A DNA stretch of 64,000 nt from Asparagopsis taxiformis (lineage: Eukaryota > Rhodophyta > Florideophyceae > Bonnemaisoniales > Bonnemaisoniaceae), in the NCBI GenBank assembly GCA_030407315.1, contig JALQPE010001715.1:1-64000 (forward strand). The letters run 5' to 3'. Position 1 is the stretch's first letter, and each line of letters begins with the position of its first letter. Shown here piece after piece: positions 1-11,821 of this stretch. Under the pieces are notes generated by a model, which saw only the letters and a list, made by a program, of their open reading frames with translations, was not told the origin of the DNA and ran no database searches. Position numbers and translations under genes: made by a program.

Positions 1-370
1 AACTACGGTGTGGGAATGAAAAAAGACAGTAAATTTACTGTCTGAGACAGTAAAAATTACTGTCTGGCCAAGACAGTGCGCGGAGACAGTAAAATTTACT
101 GTCTGGAAATTTCAGAATACTGCTGCAGCAATAAACTGGCACGAAATCTGGGCAGTACCAAAAACAGTAAAATTTACTGTCCAGAACAGTAAATTTTACT
201 GTCCGGAAGTGTTGCCGCCAGACAGTATGTGCAGACAGTACATTTTACTGTCTGAGGCAGTGCATTGTATTGTATTACTGCACTGTCTGGGTAAATCTGT
301 AGACAGTAGTGTAGATAGCAAATTGTATTGTCTGCGGGTAGTACCGTGTATTGGTTCACAACACTGTCTC
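1..370. repeat. Left subterminal ACAGT repeat array
   Basis: Short inverted units of the form GACAGTAAA...TTTACTGTC recur about every 20-40 bases, for example at 26-45, 48-66, 84-104, 166-204 and 233-262. The same motif family fills 14,170-14,394 next to the opposite terminus. No coding signal is seen; small frames here only translate the repeats. Confidence 0.75.
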
Positions 371-1202
371 GTGGAGTGGACTTGAGAGGAAATATGGAGC
401 ATAGTGTTGGTGTGAAGGTAAATATTGGAATGGTGTAATGGTGTGTGGTATACGAAGATAGTAATTGTGGTCGAGCTTTACAGATATTTGTAGGTAGCGA
501 AGTTAGTACGAGGGAGGATAAATGAAAGAGGATAGCAGATCGACCGACCTAGAATGGGATTGAGGTTTCTAGTCTCAGTGAAGCCTATTCTGCCAATAGA
601 GAATAGAATCATGTTTATGTCAGTTGGGATAGGAGATGACACTATCGATTTTAGTGCGATGACAATTAGAATCGTGCTGAAGGGCCTGCAATCGCTGAGG
701 AATGTGACGTCATATTCCTCAATTTCCGAACGGAAGTTGGGAATAAATAGGAGTTCACGAATGGGAGCAGCGATGCACAAAATTGGTGCAGAAAGAGCTT
801 TTCGAGCTAATCACTGAGGCTTCCGTGAAGGAACTGAAACAGATACGGAAGAGTGTTCCATAGTTGATTACTTTCTCAATTCGAGAGCTATTTGCGATCA
901 TAGTCGCGATGCGCCGAGTGAACCAAAGCGTAAACAGCTGTTATCTCCTCTGGTGCCGTCTCCATGTTGAATCCTGCGACTTGTACATGTGTGAGAGATG
1001 CTGACAATGTGAACATCGCCAGTATGCGAAACAGCCAATTGTCGAGCAGAACGTGTGTTGAGACAGCTGTTCGGAAATGGGTTTTTCTGGCGCACAGAAA
1101 GGCTGATTGCAAGATTTTCCAAACGCCTCACGCCACAAAACACACGCTTTCAACAATATATCCAACAAAAAATTTCATGGATCAAGCCGCCAACCACAAT
1201 TC
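371..1202. other. No recognisable gene
   Basis: Unique-looking sequence between the terminal array and the karyopherin-like fragment. A plus-strand frame at 554-817 (87 codons) matches nothing I know and overlaps an equally long minus-strand frame at 478-780, so neither is called. Confidence 0.4.
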
Positions 1203-1924
1203 ATGACAACCAATCATCAGTTCACTCTCGCCAATGTGCAAGTAGCATTAATGCTAGTGTGGTCAATTGACCACACTCGACCGTGGCAAACAAGTATCGC
1301 AAGCGGATCGTTATCTCATCGCCTTGCGTAGTTGGCAATCCGCACAGTCCATACGCACGCAATTGATTGACACCAATGCGACGCCACACGCGCTTCTGTT
1401 CGTCGCTACCACGCTGCATCGTCGCTTCCAAACCGATTGGTTGATGTTCACCGATGACGCACAGCGCATTGACGCCTTTTGAATCCCGCTTCTCGCGCTC
1501 GCGCTCCCCCTTCACCACCTCCGGGCTCTTTTTCTTCGCGCACGCGTGCCACTTTGCGATGGCAAATGTGTGATCGTCACTGCGCGACTCTAGGTGGCTC
1601 GACCTCCGTCGCGTCTTCTCTGAGGAACACGTGCACATTTTTCACGTCATGTCGGCGGTCGTGCTCGAGTTTCGACACGCCGAGACACAGCTTTTGCACC
1701 GCTTTTGTGCACAAAATGTCCACGTTGTTCTGCAGACCTCCCTGTTTATGCTGGCCATTTTGCATGTCAATCTTCCCGCCTGTCTCAACCGTGCGGCGTT
1801 GCGTAATGCGCGTGCCGTTCTCACTTTTTTGCAAGCCTGGAAGGCCTATTCGAGCGACCCGGCAGTTCTTCCAACTGTCATTGCAATCCGTTTGTACATG
1901 CATCTTTACTGGTCACACCATTAA
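1203..1924 (+). pseudogene. Fragment of a karyopherin-beta (transportin-3/importin-13-like) N-terminus
   Basis: Three plus-strand frames read together like the first HEAT repeats of an MTR10/transportin-3/importin-13 protein, which carry cargo through nuclear pores. The frame from 1,203 contains LANVQVALMLV. The frame from about 1,267 contains RYLIALRSWQSAQS and then LLFVATTLHRRFQTDW, which matches the family pattern of a Trp-containing helix followed by FAAQTLRxKI. The frame from about 1,631 contains VVLQTSLFMLAILHVNLPA, similar to the later QLALALADLAL helix. Frame changes occur near 1,265 and in 1,480-1,630, and the long C-terminal part of this roughly 900-residue family is absent. I read it as a captured, decayed gene piece. 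The identification is by eye and moderate; overlapping minus-strand frames show no family pattern. Confidence 0.4.
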
Positions 1925-4668
1925 TCTCACACGTGTTATTTCAACGATATGATTACGATGTCACTAGTTACGGAAAGATTGATACGTCTGCTCGCTTTCT
2001 CACGAGTCAATTCACCCATTTCGGTCTCGTGCCTACTGCCGAAGAGGAGCCTAGCTTTATGGACAAACATTAGGACTGAAAAATGTATCTAATTCAAGTA
2101 AGCTTCCTAGAATTTCACAAGCTATGCTCGATACTAAGCGAGGGGATGGCGATGAGCTCTACACAGTCAACTACGATGACCCCCGATGTGGTTCACATTC
2201 GTCACAGTACCAGTCGGGGAGACTCCTACCTCTCAGATGGTGTCCCGGTGACTCCAAGACGCCACTGCTTTGTCCAATCCTGGTCCTAAGAAGATGACGG
2301 GTTACGCTATGTGTGACGTACATGAGTACCATGGAAACGTGAGTGGGAATGGTGATAGTGGGATTACTGGAGTGATGGGAGATGAGTCTGGGGAGAAATC
2401 ATACAGTTTCTATACACCTGACGGGTATTGGTGGAATATAATTGAATGGAATGATGTGTGATGTCTGCACCACGTCGACCTCCTCTCTCGCCCCAACATC
2501 GCGCAGCACTCTCAATGCAACACAGTGTGCATCTTTGTTGGCGTTACATGTGCGCCTAGTTCTTGCATCGCTGCTTCCCTCACATCATCATCTAACCGTC
2601 TGTAACGCAACAACATGCCACCGCATGTCGCTCACAGTCACATATGTATTTCTTAATACGCTTGTTGAAACACGGAACGCTCTTATTCACCACAGCGGCA
2701 GCTCTACACAAACTAACACTGAAACCAAGATGGAGGCAATATATCGGTGGCATTTCATTACAAATGTACTTTTTCTTTCTGCTGCTGGTGTGGCCTTGTG
2801 TTTGAAACTTGCTTGCAGGTCCTTTCCAACAGCTTAGTGTCGTAACCATTGCAGATGCGTTGCTGCTAGAATCACCCGGAGAGCTTCAATCAAATGGTTG
2901 TTGTGGACTAGTTGCGCTCGTTGTGAATCAATCGCCAGTGCGTGCATCTGTATTTGTGCGTTCGTGTGCGCGCTTACTAGATGCGATGCAATGCAATGCT
3001 CACGTACACTGTATACTACTGACTTTTACAAATATAGCTTTGTATGAGAAGCGTCGGTATGTATCCGACACCTTACCATTGCCTCACTCTGTAAAGCTTC
3101 TTTCCCAGTAGCAATTTGTATCGCATTGCACCATGACGCAGGGCAGACTGCGAGTGAAAGCAACGAGTAAACAAACTTTTCGCTCATCATTCACCACACG
3201 CTGTTGTCGTTGAAGTCATAACCATATCCACATCCCATTCTGGAAACTCTTGGAAGACAGACGAGCCCAGTCCACCACTGGTGCTTGTAGATGTAGCATT
3301 TTTAAGCTGTTCGTTTAGATAGTAAGGGATAGATGGTGTAGTGCGCAACACTAGAGAACAACGCTGTGCAGGACAACATGTTTGTTCGGCGTAAATCGTC
3401 ATATGTTCCATTTGGACTATTTTGGCAGCTCACATGCATCAACCTGAATATTAAGACTCTGGACTGGCACACTCAAGTATCTGGATACGCTTGAGCAGTG
3501 GCAGGGGCGCAAGAGCCGGTCCAAGTTTTTGTACAAGGCACGTTGACACACTGCATTCACTTGATTGACACCCGAGTGCAACGACTGGCTCGCTGTCCAG
3601 GGATGGGGGACTGCTGCGCAAGTGTTCAATACATCTCAAGATGCAGTTCAAGAATAAACATTTCAACGTTATCCGGCTCACGGTCTCAGTTGGTCAAGTC
3701 ATGGATCACAGGGTGTGGTGAAAAACCTCTTTGTTTACATTGTCTCAATAGCGAGGTCGACGATATTGCGACCTCGTTACTGGGACGGATTGGCATCACC
3801 GAGTGTGACAGACTGGAAGATGTGATTGGGCAGGAGCGAGGTGTGTGTGAAGGATAGTAAGAAACAGCGAGGTGGGTGTGTGGAAGGTGCGAATGGCGTC
3901 AAGTGATTGGCACAAGGGAGTTGAGCTCATCTGCGGACAGAGTATGGATGGCATCGTATGCCCGTTGGGACAGCCCGGGCGGAAGTGATCATGGGAAGCT
4001 CGTTTATGTATGTGTGCGGCAGTTGGGATTGGGCGCGACTGGACGGCGAATGTGGTCGAAGAATGGGCGCGGCGACTATGGTCATGCTAAGTGGACCAAC
4101 GCGGTGCGAGTCGAACCAGTTGATATATGAGGGATGTCAAGGCAAGGGGGCATTTAGACGGGCGAAAGGGTGCGTGTGACGCGAGTGGAAGGCGGTGAGG
4201 GAATGCATGCATGAATTGAGCGTGTGGGCGGACGAGGATTTGAGAAAACCTAATATGACAGTACATTGCGTGTGTGGTAGGCGCGTTGAAGTGTTACGGC
4301 GCATAAATCATCGGCGCCGATGGCTACGTCACAAACGGTGTAATCACCGCTGTAATCGGCGCCAACAGCATGTTATGGCTGCAGACGCGACAGAATGTCG
4401 ACTTCATCCTTAGAATGAAGTACGCTAATTAGCCATTCTGCCCAGCACCAGGTACGAAACTTGGGACTGGGCACGTCATTAGAGCTCTAGGGTAGGTAAC
4501 AGAATATAAACTTATGTGGGAGGACGGGTTTTCAGGACAAGCTGTCGGAACTGTAATTACTGTGTTTTCTTACAGCAAAGTCATCGTTAAGGCGGATTTG
4601 CTTTCTCAGGACAAGCTGTCGGAACTGCTATTCAGTTTTCTTACAGCAAAGGCAGTTTACCCCGGTTG
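1925..4668. other. No recognisable gene
   Basis: Only short frames are present. The largest are 2,442-2,837, 2,809-3,111 and 3,498-3,857 on the plus strand. None shows a domain, and they overlap frames on the other strand. From 4,514 onward the sequence already contains degenerate pieces of the palindrome family (TTACAGCAAAG at 4,572, 4,641). Confidence 0.4.
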
Positions 4669-4904
4669 CTTACAGCAAAGTCATCGTAACGATGACTTTG
4701 CTGTAAGAAAACAAAACATTACAGCAAAGTCATCGTAACGATGACTTTGCTGTAAGAAAACAAAACATTACAGCAAAGTCATCGTAACGATGACTTTGCT
4801 GTAAGAAAACAAAACATTACAGCAAAGTCATCGTAACGATGACTTTGCTGTAAGAAAACAAAACATTACAGCAAAGTCATCGTTACGATGACTTTGCTGT
4901 AAGA
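4669..4904. repeat. Tandem array of 39-nt palindromes (5 copies, 49-bp period)
   Basis: The unit is arm CTTACAGCAAAGTCATCG, a 3-nt centre, then the exact reverse complement of the arm, followed by an A-rich spacer (AAAACAAAAC). Copies begin at 4,669, 4,719, 4,768, 4,817 and 4,866. The first four have centre TAA and the last has TTA. Confidence 0.9.
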
Positions 4905-5029
4905 AACCATGGTAAACCAACTTCTCTGTAAGCATATGAGAGGGACTGATGTTTCTCACTCGGGAAGAAGAAGGAGACGATTTCGGACCTCGCGAAAAAG
5001 GCTGCAAAGTGGTCTGAAACGGTTGGGGT

Positions 5030-5570
5030 GGTTCTAGGGAGTACTAAAACTTGTTTTAATTGCACTCAAGCTTTCTCGCTTGCGTGGAAGGGTTGGTATA
5101 ATTCATCGATTTTTGGTCATCAGATTCTCACAACTGGAGATGTGATGGTCAAAATGGAACTTTGTCCGAATGATGTGCAAGTGGTCTGTAAGGGTTGGAG
5201 TGGGTCTAGGGAGTACGGAAAAGTGTTCTATGAGTTCGTAAAGCTGCTGGCTTGCGCATTAGGGCTGACAGAATGCATCGAGTTTTGGTCACCAGATTCC
5301 CACAACTGAAGATGTGATGGCCAAAATTGAACTTTGTCGGAACGAAGTGTAAGTGATCCGTAAGGGCTGGAGTGGCTCTAGGGAGTACGGAAAAGTGTTT
5401 TATGTGTCCGTAAAGCTGTTGAATTGCGTGGTAGGGATTCCAGAATGCATCGACTTTTGGTCACCAGACTCCCACAACTGGAGATGTGATAGCCAAAATT
5501 GAACTTTGCAAGAACGAAGTGCAAGTGTTCTGGATGCCTTCAAGTGGCCTGGAAGCGTACTCTGGACAAG
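5030..5570. repeat. Degenerate tandem repeat of about 180 bp (3 copies)
   Basis: The block CAGATTCTCACAACTGGAG followed by a TGGCCAAAATTGAACTTTG-like stretch recurs at about 5,111, 5,291 and 5,464, with GGTTGGAGTGG...TCTAGGGAGTACGG in between. A further copy lies at 7,995-8,160. No coding potential is seen. Confidence 0.7.
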
Positions 5571-5709
5571 TTTTCGGACCTTGAAGAGGCTCAACTGCAC
5601 AATGCTGATATTGAAATGAAACATTCATATAGTCCATTTTTAACTAGAACTGCTGGAATGGATTGCGTAGCCTATAGAGGAGCAATGTAGTTATATAATA
5701 GAGCTAGAA

Positions 5710-6412
5710 GCATGCCTCAACAACCTATCTCTCATGCCTCTAGTTCTCCTTCATCATTCCAGTCTTCCTTCCTGTGACGCACCGCGCCTCTGGTGTCACT
5801 TCACACGCCCCTCCTGTGCATTAAATACCTGTCTACCACTTCCGTATTCTACTCATACCACCACATTCATTTTACCCCATGCCTACCATCCTATCCTTTA
5901 CCTTCTGTCCTTCAGTCCTAGGCTAACCTACTTCATAACCATCGATGTAAGGTGAATATCTAGATTCCTACCTACTTGAGAGTATAGTTTATTATAACGG
6001 AAAACGGACGGTTTTGTATAGTCAATGTGCTACACAGCACCAGGAGTAGATTTTGCGCACCGATAATCTATGCTTGATATTGGAGAGACCGGCTTCTTGT
6101 AGCCTCGGAAAATGTGCAGGTAGTACCTTTCCAGAGGTCCTGGAGGTGTTCACACCAACTCTAGTCCATTTTAACGAGTTTGAATTTCGACCGCCAGAAT
6201 CTCTGTCGTGAGAAAATGGTGGTCGAAATTTACCGTGCTGATCTCCCAATACTGAACTTTTTAGGTAGTTCAGCCCGGGTGAACAAGACACAGATTGCTC
6301 TTCAAAGCCGCCCGAAGCCGTCGAAACCATCCTTCCACAATGTTCCCGACTTCAAAATTCCTATCTCACCCTTCCCAAAGTGAGAGAGGGACCAAGCTCC
6401 CAGCCGCTTACA
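5710..6412. repeat. 0.7-kb interspersed block, copy 1
   Basis: This block runs from a pyrimidine-rich CTCATGCCTCTAGTTCTCC segment to the CCAGCCGCTTACAGC border of the palindrome cluster. It is repeated at 6,784-7,466, and in split form at 7,680-7,914 and 8,350-8,817. Diagnostic shared pieces are TTTTGTATAGTCAATGTGC, CTTTCCAGAGGTCCTGGAGGT and TCACCCTTCCCAA. No gene is evident. Confidence 0.7.
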
Positions 6413-6783
6413 GCTGAGGCAGTTTACCAGGGATGCTTACAGCAAAGTCATCGTTACGATGACTTTGCTGTAAGAAAAGAAAACATTACAGTGGGCGAAG
6501 GATTTTACCGGGTGAAAAAATCACCAAGAATTTTTTTACCGGGTAAAAAATCGTGGCTACTGTAATGAAACGTTTTCTTACAGCAAAGTCATCGTAACGA
6601 TGACTTTGCTGTAAGAAAAGGAAACATTACAGTAGGCGAAGAATTTTTACCGGGTAAAAAATCACCAAGAATTTTTTTACCGGGTAAAAAAACGTGCCTG
6701 CTGTAATGTTTTCTTTTCTTACAGCAAAGTCATCGTAACGATGACTTTGCTGTCAGCACCCGCGGTAAACTGCCTCAGCTGTA
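6413..6783. repeat. Palindrome cluster 2 (3 copies of the 39-nt palindrome)
   Basis: Palindromes start at 6,436 (centre TTA), 6,577 (TAA) and 6,718 (TAA, last arm imperfect). Between them lie TTTTTACCGGGTAAAAA hairpins. The cluster is bordered on both sides by inverted CTTACAGCTGAGGCAGTTTAC, so the whole 370 bp can fold on itself. Confidence 0.85.
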
Positions 6784-7466
6784 AGCGGTCTGGCTTCACC
6801 CTCTCTCTCATGTCTCTTGTCTTCCTTCATCCCAGCCTATCCCAACCTCCCTTCTATGTCGACTCCGGTGTCACTCCAGCCGACCCTTCAGTGAGTGCAA
6901 TCCTTCTCTACCACCGCCATAATCTACTCATACTATCCCCTTCATGTTGCTGCATACCTACCCTCCCATCCTTCCTGATTTTCCTACAATCCTAGGCTAG
7001 CCTACTTACCAACTATGTTCGTATTGAAGGCAGCTAGATTCCTAGTAACTCAAATCTACAGTCTGCTAAAAAGGGCGATTTGGTGTGGTCACTGTGCCAC
7101 ACGGCACCAGGAATAGAATCTGGCCACGGATACTCTATGCTTGATCTCAGAGAGAACAGCTGCGCCAATGCTCCGAAAATGTGCTGTCAGTACCTTTCCA
7201 GACGTCCTGGAGGTGCTCATGCCAGCTCTAGTTCATTTTAGGGAGGTTGAGTTTCGACAATCAGAATTTCACTCTTGAGGAAATTGTGTTTGAAATTTTG
7301 TGCACTCCTCCCGCCGTACCAGGCAGGGCACCCAGCCCAGACTGGGTTAGCACGACGCAGAGTGCTCCCCAACACCGCTAACAGCCGTCCAAACCATCCC
7401 TCTGCCATGTTTTACGGCTTCACAATTCCTTGCTCACCCTTCCCAAGGTGAGGGAGGGACCAAGCT
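6784..7466. repeat. 0.7-kb interspersed block, copy 2
   Basis: Second copy of the block at 5,710-6,412, with the same order of shared pieces from CTCATGTCTCTTGTCTTCC to the TCACCCTTCCCAAGGTGAG border. Only a short chance frame (6,741-6,995) is present. Confidence 0.7.
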
Positions 7467-7679
7467 CCCAGCCGCTTACAGCTGAGGCAGTTTACCAGGA
7501 TGCTTACAGCAAAGTCATCGTTACGATGACTTTGCTGTAAGAAAACGTTTTCATTACAGTGGCCAGGAATTTTTTACCCGGTAAAAAAATCATGGCTACT
7601 GTAATGAATTGTTTTCTTACAGCAAAGTCATCGTAACGATGACTTTGCTGTAAACATCCCTGGTAAACTGCTCCGTCTG
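7467..7679. repeat. Palindrome cluster 3 (2 copies)
   Basis: Copies start at 7,503 (centre TTA) and 7,616 (centre TAA). Between them lies a TTTTTTACCCGGTAAAAAAA hairpin whose centre (CCC) is the complement of that in cluster 2 (GGG). Confidence 0.85.
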
Positions 7680-8817
7680 TAAGCCGTTGGTCTCAACCCT
7701 CGATCTCATGTCTGTTGTCCTCCTTCATCATCTCCACATCCCTTCCTGCTAAGCATCACTTCTCTAGTGCCACTCTACCAGTCCTTTTCGTGCATGAAAT
7801 ACTTTTCTACCACTGCCATAGTCTACACATACTATTGCCTCTATACTTCTGCATGCCTACGCTTCAATCTTTCTGTCCCGTGCTAGGCTTAGAGAATATC
7901 CTACTTCCTGGAGATCATTGTACAGTGAGGCAGTAAAAAGCACTGTCTCACCGTACTGTCTGAGGCCCCCTTTTCAACACCGTAGTGTATAAGGGCTGGA
8001 GTGGCTCTGGGGAGTACAGAAAGGTGTTTTATCTGTCCGTAAAGCTTCTGGCTTGCGCATTAGGGCTGGCAGAATGCATCGATTTTTGGTCATCAGATTC
8101 TCACAACTGCAGATATGATGAATTTCGGCCATGGCCAAAATTCAACTTTGTCGGAACGACGTAGATTTGGACTGGATGCCTCCAAGTGCATGCACTTGAA
8201 AGTGCACTTAGTCCAAAAAATTGTCCAGAGTACGCTCCCAGGCGATGGCCTGGAAGTGTACTCTGGACAAGTTTTTGGACCTGGAAGAGGTTGAATTGCA
8301 CAATGCTTGTGTTGAAATGAAACATTTATATGGCCCATTCTTTACTTGGACAGCTGAAATCCTATCTACTCGAGAGTAAAGTATATAAAAACTGGAAACA
8401 GACGGTTTTGTATTGTCAATGTGCCACAAGGCACCAAGAGTAGATTTTGCCCTCCGATAATCTATGGTTGATTTCAGAGAGGATAACCGCGTGCAGTCAC
8501 AGGACATGTGTTACCAGATCCTTCCCAGAGGTCCTGGAGGTGTTCACACCAACTCCAGCCCACTTTAACGAGTTTGAATTTCGAAAGTCAGAATCTCTGT
8601 CGTGAGAAAATTGAACCATTTCCGACCACGTGGTAGAAATTTCGTACACTCCTCCAACCATACTAGACACAACACCCAGCTCAAACCGGGTGTAAACAAC
8701 ACAATGTGTTACCTAATGCCGCCTACAGCCGTCCATACCATTCCTATACCCTGTTTCCTGACTTCATAATTCCTTCCTCACCCTTCCCTAGGTCGGAAAA
8801 GGACGGAAGTCCCTGCC
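7680..8817. repeat. 0.7-kb block copy 3, split by an ACAGT remnant and a 180-bp-repeat piece
   Basis: Positions 7,680-7,914 and 8,350-8,817 match the two halves of the 0.7-kb block. The interval holds the ACAGT-type end (7,915-7,993) and a copy of the 180-bp tandem unit (7,995-8,340). Small frames at 8,093-8,507 only reflect the repeats. Confidence 0.6.
7915..7993. repeat. Solo right-type terminus of the ACAGT element family
   Basis: The stretch ACTGTCTGAGGCCCCCTTTT then CAACACCGTAG is the same as at 14,362-14,392, the right end of element A, in the same orientation. It is preceded by ACAGTGAGGCAGTAAAAAG. It is either a nested truncated copy or the true right end of a shorter element that starts at base 1. 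Confidence 0.7.
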
Positions 8818-9290
8818 GCTTACAGCGGAAGCAATTTACCAGGGATGCTTACAGCAAAGTCATCGTTACGATGACTTTGCTGTAAGAAAATAAATCATTA
8901 CAGCAGCCATGATTTTTTACCCGGTAAAAAAATTCTTGGCCACTGTAATTGAAACGCTTTCTTACAGCAAAGTCATCGTAACGATGACTTTGCTGTAAGA
9001 AAATAAATCATTACAGCAGCCACGATTTTTCACCCGGTAAAAATTCTTGCTGATTTTTTACCCGGTAAAATTTCTTTGGCCACTGCAATGGAAACGTTTC
9101 CTTACAGCAAAGTCATCGTTACGATGACTTTGCTGTAAGAAAATAAATCATTACAGCTGCCATGATTTTTTTACCCGGTGAAAAAATTCTTGGCCACTGT
9201 AATGGAAACGCTTTCTTACAGCAAAGTCATCGTAACGATGACTTTGCTGTAAGAATCCCCGGTAAACGGCTTCCGCTGTAAGGGGCTGAG
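8818..9290. repeat. Palindrome cluster 4 (4 copies, alternating centres)
   Basis: Copies start at 8,848, 8,961, 9,101 and 9,215, with centres TTA, TAA, TTA, TAA. ACCCGGTAAAA hairpins sit between them. The outer flanks CCTCACCCTTCCCTAGG (about 8,775) and its inverse (about 9,310) extend the fold beyond the cluster. Confidence 0.85.
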
Positions 9291-9701
9291 AGTTCCGTCC
9301 CCCTCCCACCTAGGGAAGGGTGAGCAAGGAATTGGGAAGTCAGGAACATGGCTCAGCAGAACGTTTGTACGGCTGTGAGTGGCTTCCAGGAGCATTCTGT
9401 GTCATGTGTTATCTCAGCAACGTCTCTTATAGTCGAACCTCACGGGTTGTCAAGGTCTAAAACTAGTCCCCCCTACGGTCTAGCTAGTGAAATCATGTAA
9501 AGTTGTAGACTAATACAAAAATGTAGCAATCAATAGGCTTAGTAGCACTAAACTATGACATGAAGGTCAGATGTATAGATGAAAATAGAAAGGTGGGCTA
9601 AGCGAATAATGTTGAGATGAGAAAGACAGAACTTCATAGCAGGGAACAATAGCATAGGTTTTAATACTTCTCGTATGCTATCTATTGCTCCTGTCATACT
9701 T
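9291..9701. other. No recognisable gene; inverted flank of cluster 4
   Basis: Positions about 9,305-9,350 are the inverse of 8,741-8,810. The remainder, up to the stop codon of the broken oxygenase gene, shows no frame of note. Confidence 0.5.
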
Positions 9702-11821
9702 TTAATATTCGACGGTGTGGATGTGGTCCGTGAGGACGTCCTTCTCAGTCTTCAAGTAGATGTGGCCGCGCGTGGGCAGACCATAGACTAAATTCTGCTC
9801 CCACAGGAAGATCTCCTCACCTGAAGCCGACCCCGTAATGGTAAAGGTCACCGCGATCAACTAAGACGGAATAGGGTGGCACATAAAAGTGGTTAACGGG
9901 AACCTTCCACATGTCGGCGTCCGTATGGACCAGGCATACATGACTATAAGGTGCAGCTACTATAAAGAACCCATCGGATCCGCTCGACATCATGAAATAG
10001 GATGGGGATTGGGTAGGTCCGACTCCTCAAAATTGGGATACTCAGAAGTCCGTGTGCCCATCCTGGTCCGCAGCCCCATCTGTTTTAAGAAGCAGCCGTA
10101 ATCCTGTCTTCGGGAAAAAGACAGGATCCTCACCCTCCATTCCCAACTTCAAGAAATCCGCACAAACACCAAGAGCAAGCTCTGCCACCAACTTGTTCCT
10201 GTACATATCCAAATTCCCCTCCTCCAGCTTGTCGCACAATTCACACCGCGGCAGGGGGAGTCGCCCACGACCACCATCTATGCGGTCCTTCGCAGCACCC
10301 ACGTTGTGGATGAAATGCCACGGCGAAGGATCAAAACCGGGCTTGGCGAAATCTGGGGGCTCGTCCTGTGGTTTCCTGTCTTCATAATCAGAATCAGACT
10401 GCTGGGAGGGTTTCTGTGGCTTTTCAACCTCCTCAACCAGCTGGAACTGTCGAGAAAAGTGACTGAAGAGGTCATGCGTCGCGCTACCAGCCGTGGACGA
10501 CTGCAAGAGGCCTTCCACAACAACCACCCCCATGTTGTCCAGCAACGCCGCTTCACCGCAAAGTACTATTCCACCACCGAGTCCTCAGCACCTGGCGATG
10601 CAGCTGCCAGGAATGCTGCCGCCTTTATTTCCGCCCGCACCGTCTCTACCGTCGTAATTTCCATGTAGTACTTCATCGGGCTACCAGACGCAATTGCGCT
10701 GGGGAGAACGGCGGCCACATTCTCATCGACGATACTGTCGGGAATAGGATTTTCATGGGCGTCGTCGAACTGGAGAATCGGCTCCCGAGAACGTCCTCTG
10801 GAAGCCGACTTGGATTTCTTTGACGACGACTTTGATGAAGTCTCACTGAGCTTCCTCTTTTAAAAGTACCAAATTTGGTAGAGGGCTCGGGCGTCGCAGA
10901 AGCGGTTTCCCAGTTGCGCTTCCCAAGGATGGAGCTTTTACCCGCATCCTTGGGTGCGCTCTCCAGCTCGACGACCTGAACAGGGCTCGCACCACCCGCC
11001 GTCGCTGTTCCACCACGACCGGAACGACTCTCTTTCAGGCAGGTACTCCTTTTGGGCATCACTTTCCCAGAAGTTTCCACTCCGGACGATGCAGACACGA
11101 CAGGGGTAGTGGCAGAAACAGAGGCAGCCTCGGAATAGCTGGAAGAATCTAATTGAGGTGGTACTACCTAAATTGGATTCTTCAAAGGCAAAGGAATGGA
11201 GGATGAAGGGATGGTCAGGGAAATGGAAGGGGAAGGGGAAGGGATGGCGGAATCATGACCACATGTGACTGGGAGCGCAGCATGTGGGATGTGTGGGTCC
11301 ACCACGTAAAATTGTTTCCGCATTTACATGTCGCGGTAGCCAGTTACGCGCAGGAGCATTTTCCTGGCGTCCTTTCAAAACATAGACTTCCGATTGGGAA
11401 AGATGTTCTCAAACTTGGAGCCATTGGGAGGGCCTTCCTTGGGATGTAAGTCCGCTCAGAACCCCTTCTTGGGCACCATCAGCGCAAAAACTTCGACAAC
11501 GCGTGAGTGAATGTCGAAGCTCTTGCTCGGGTCACCCACGCTGGGAATGGAGCCATCCAGCATCCTCAACACATCCGAAACGTTCCAATACTCGGCCACC
11601 TCCTTCACGTACCCGAAGATTTCCAACAAACCAGCAATCCATTCCTGCCCAATGGTACCAACCGAGTTCGGTTTCAGCCCGGCCCACCAACGGCTACAAG
11701 TGTAGTACGCCGTCATCTCGAGGTTGACACAATTTTGGACGTCCGGAGCACCCCTAAACGATCCGTTGAACAAAAATTTCACCGTACACCCAGCCAGATT
11801 CTCCGTCGAAGAGAACTGCAC
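9702..11821 (-). pseudogene. Broken 2OG-Fe(II) dioxygenase-like gene related to the intact gene at 30,166-34,128
   Basis: Minus-strand frames at 11,821-11,456, 11,098-10,673 and 10,545-10,042, then a shifted frame down to the stop at 9,702-9,704, read as one decayed gene. The 10,545-10,042 part ends in GHTDF, a His-x-Asp iron-binding pair. After a frame change and several stops, the pieces GFFIVA, VPPYSVLVDRGDLYHYGVGF and LPTRGHIYLKTE follow. The intact gene has, in the same order, a similar upstream region (ARFTSTR), HNDF, GYFVIA and VPPRSVFIGHGHVQHAGAGH. The upper part is low-complexity (Ser/Lys-rich), as in the intact gene. The first segment (11,821-11,456) is not clearly alignable and its link to the gene is an inference. 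No ParB-like region can be recognised. The gene is not functional as it stands. Confidence 0.6.

Noticed and set aside
1222..1638. 138-codon minus-strand frame
   Set aside because: Antisense to the karyopherin-like frames and without any recognisable motif.
4669..9290. CRISPR-like array of regularly spaced repeats
   Set aside because: Spacers are near-identical A-rich pieces, repeats are perfect palindromes, and the context is eukaryotic. These are hairpin arrays, not CRISPR.
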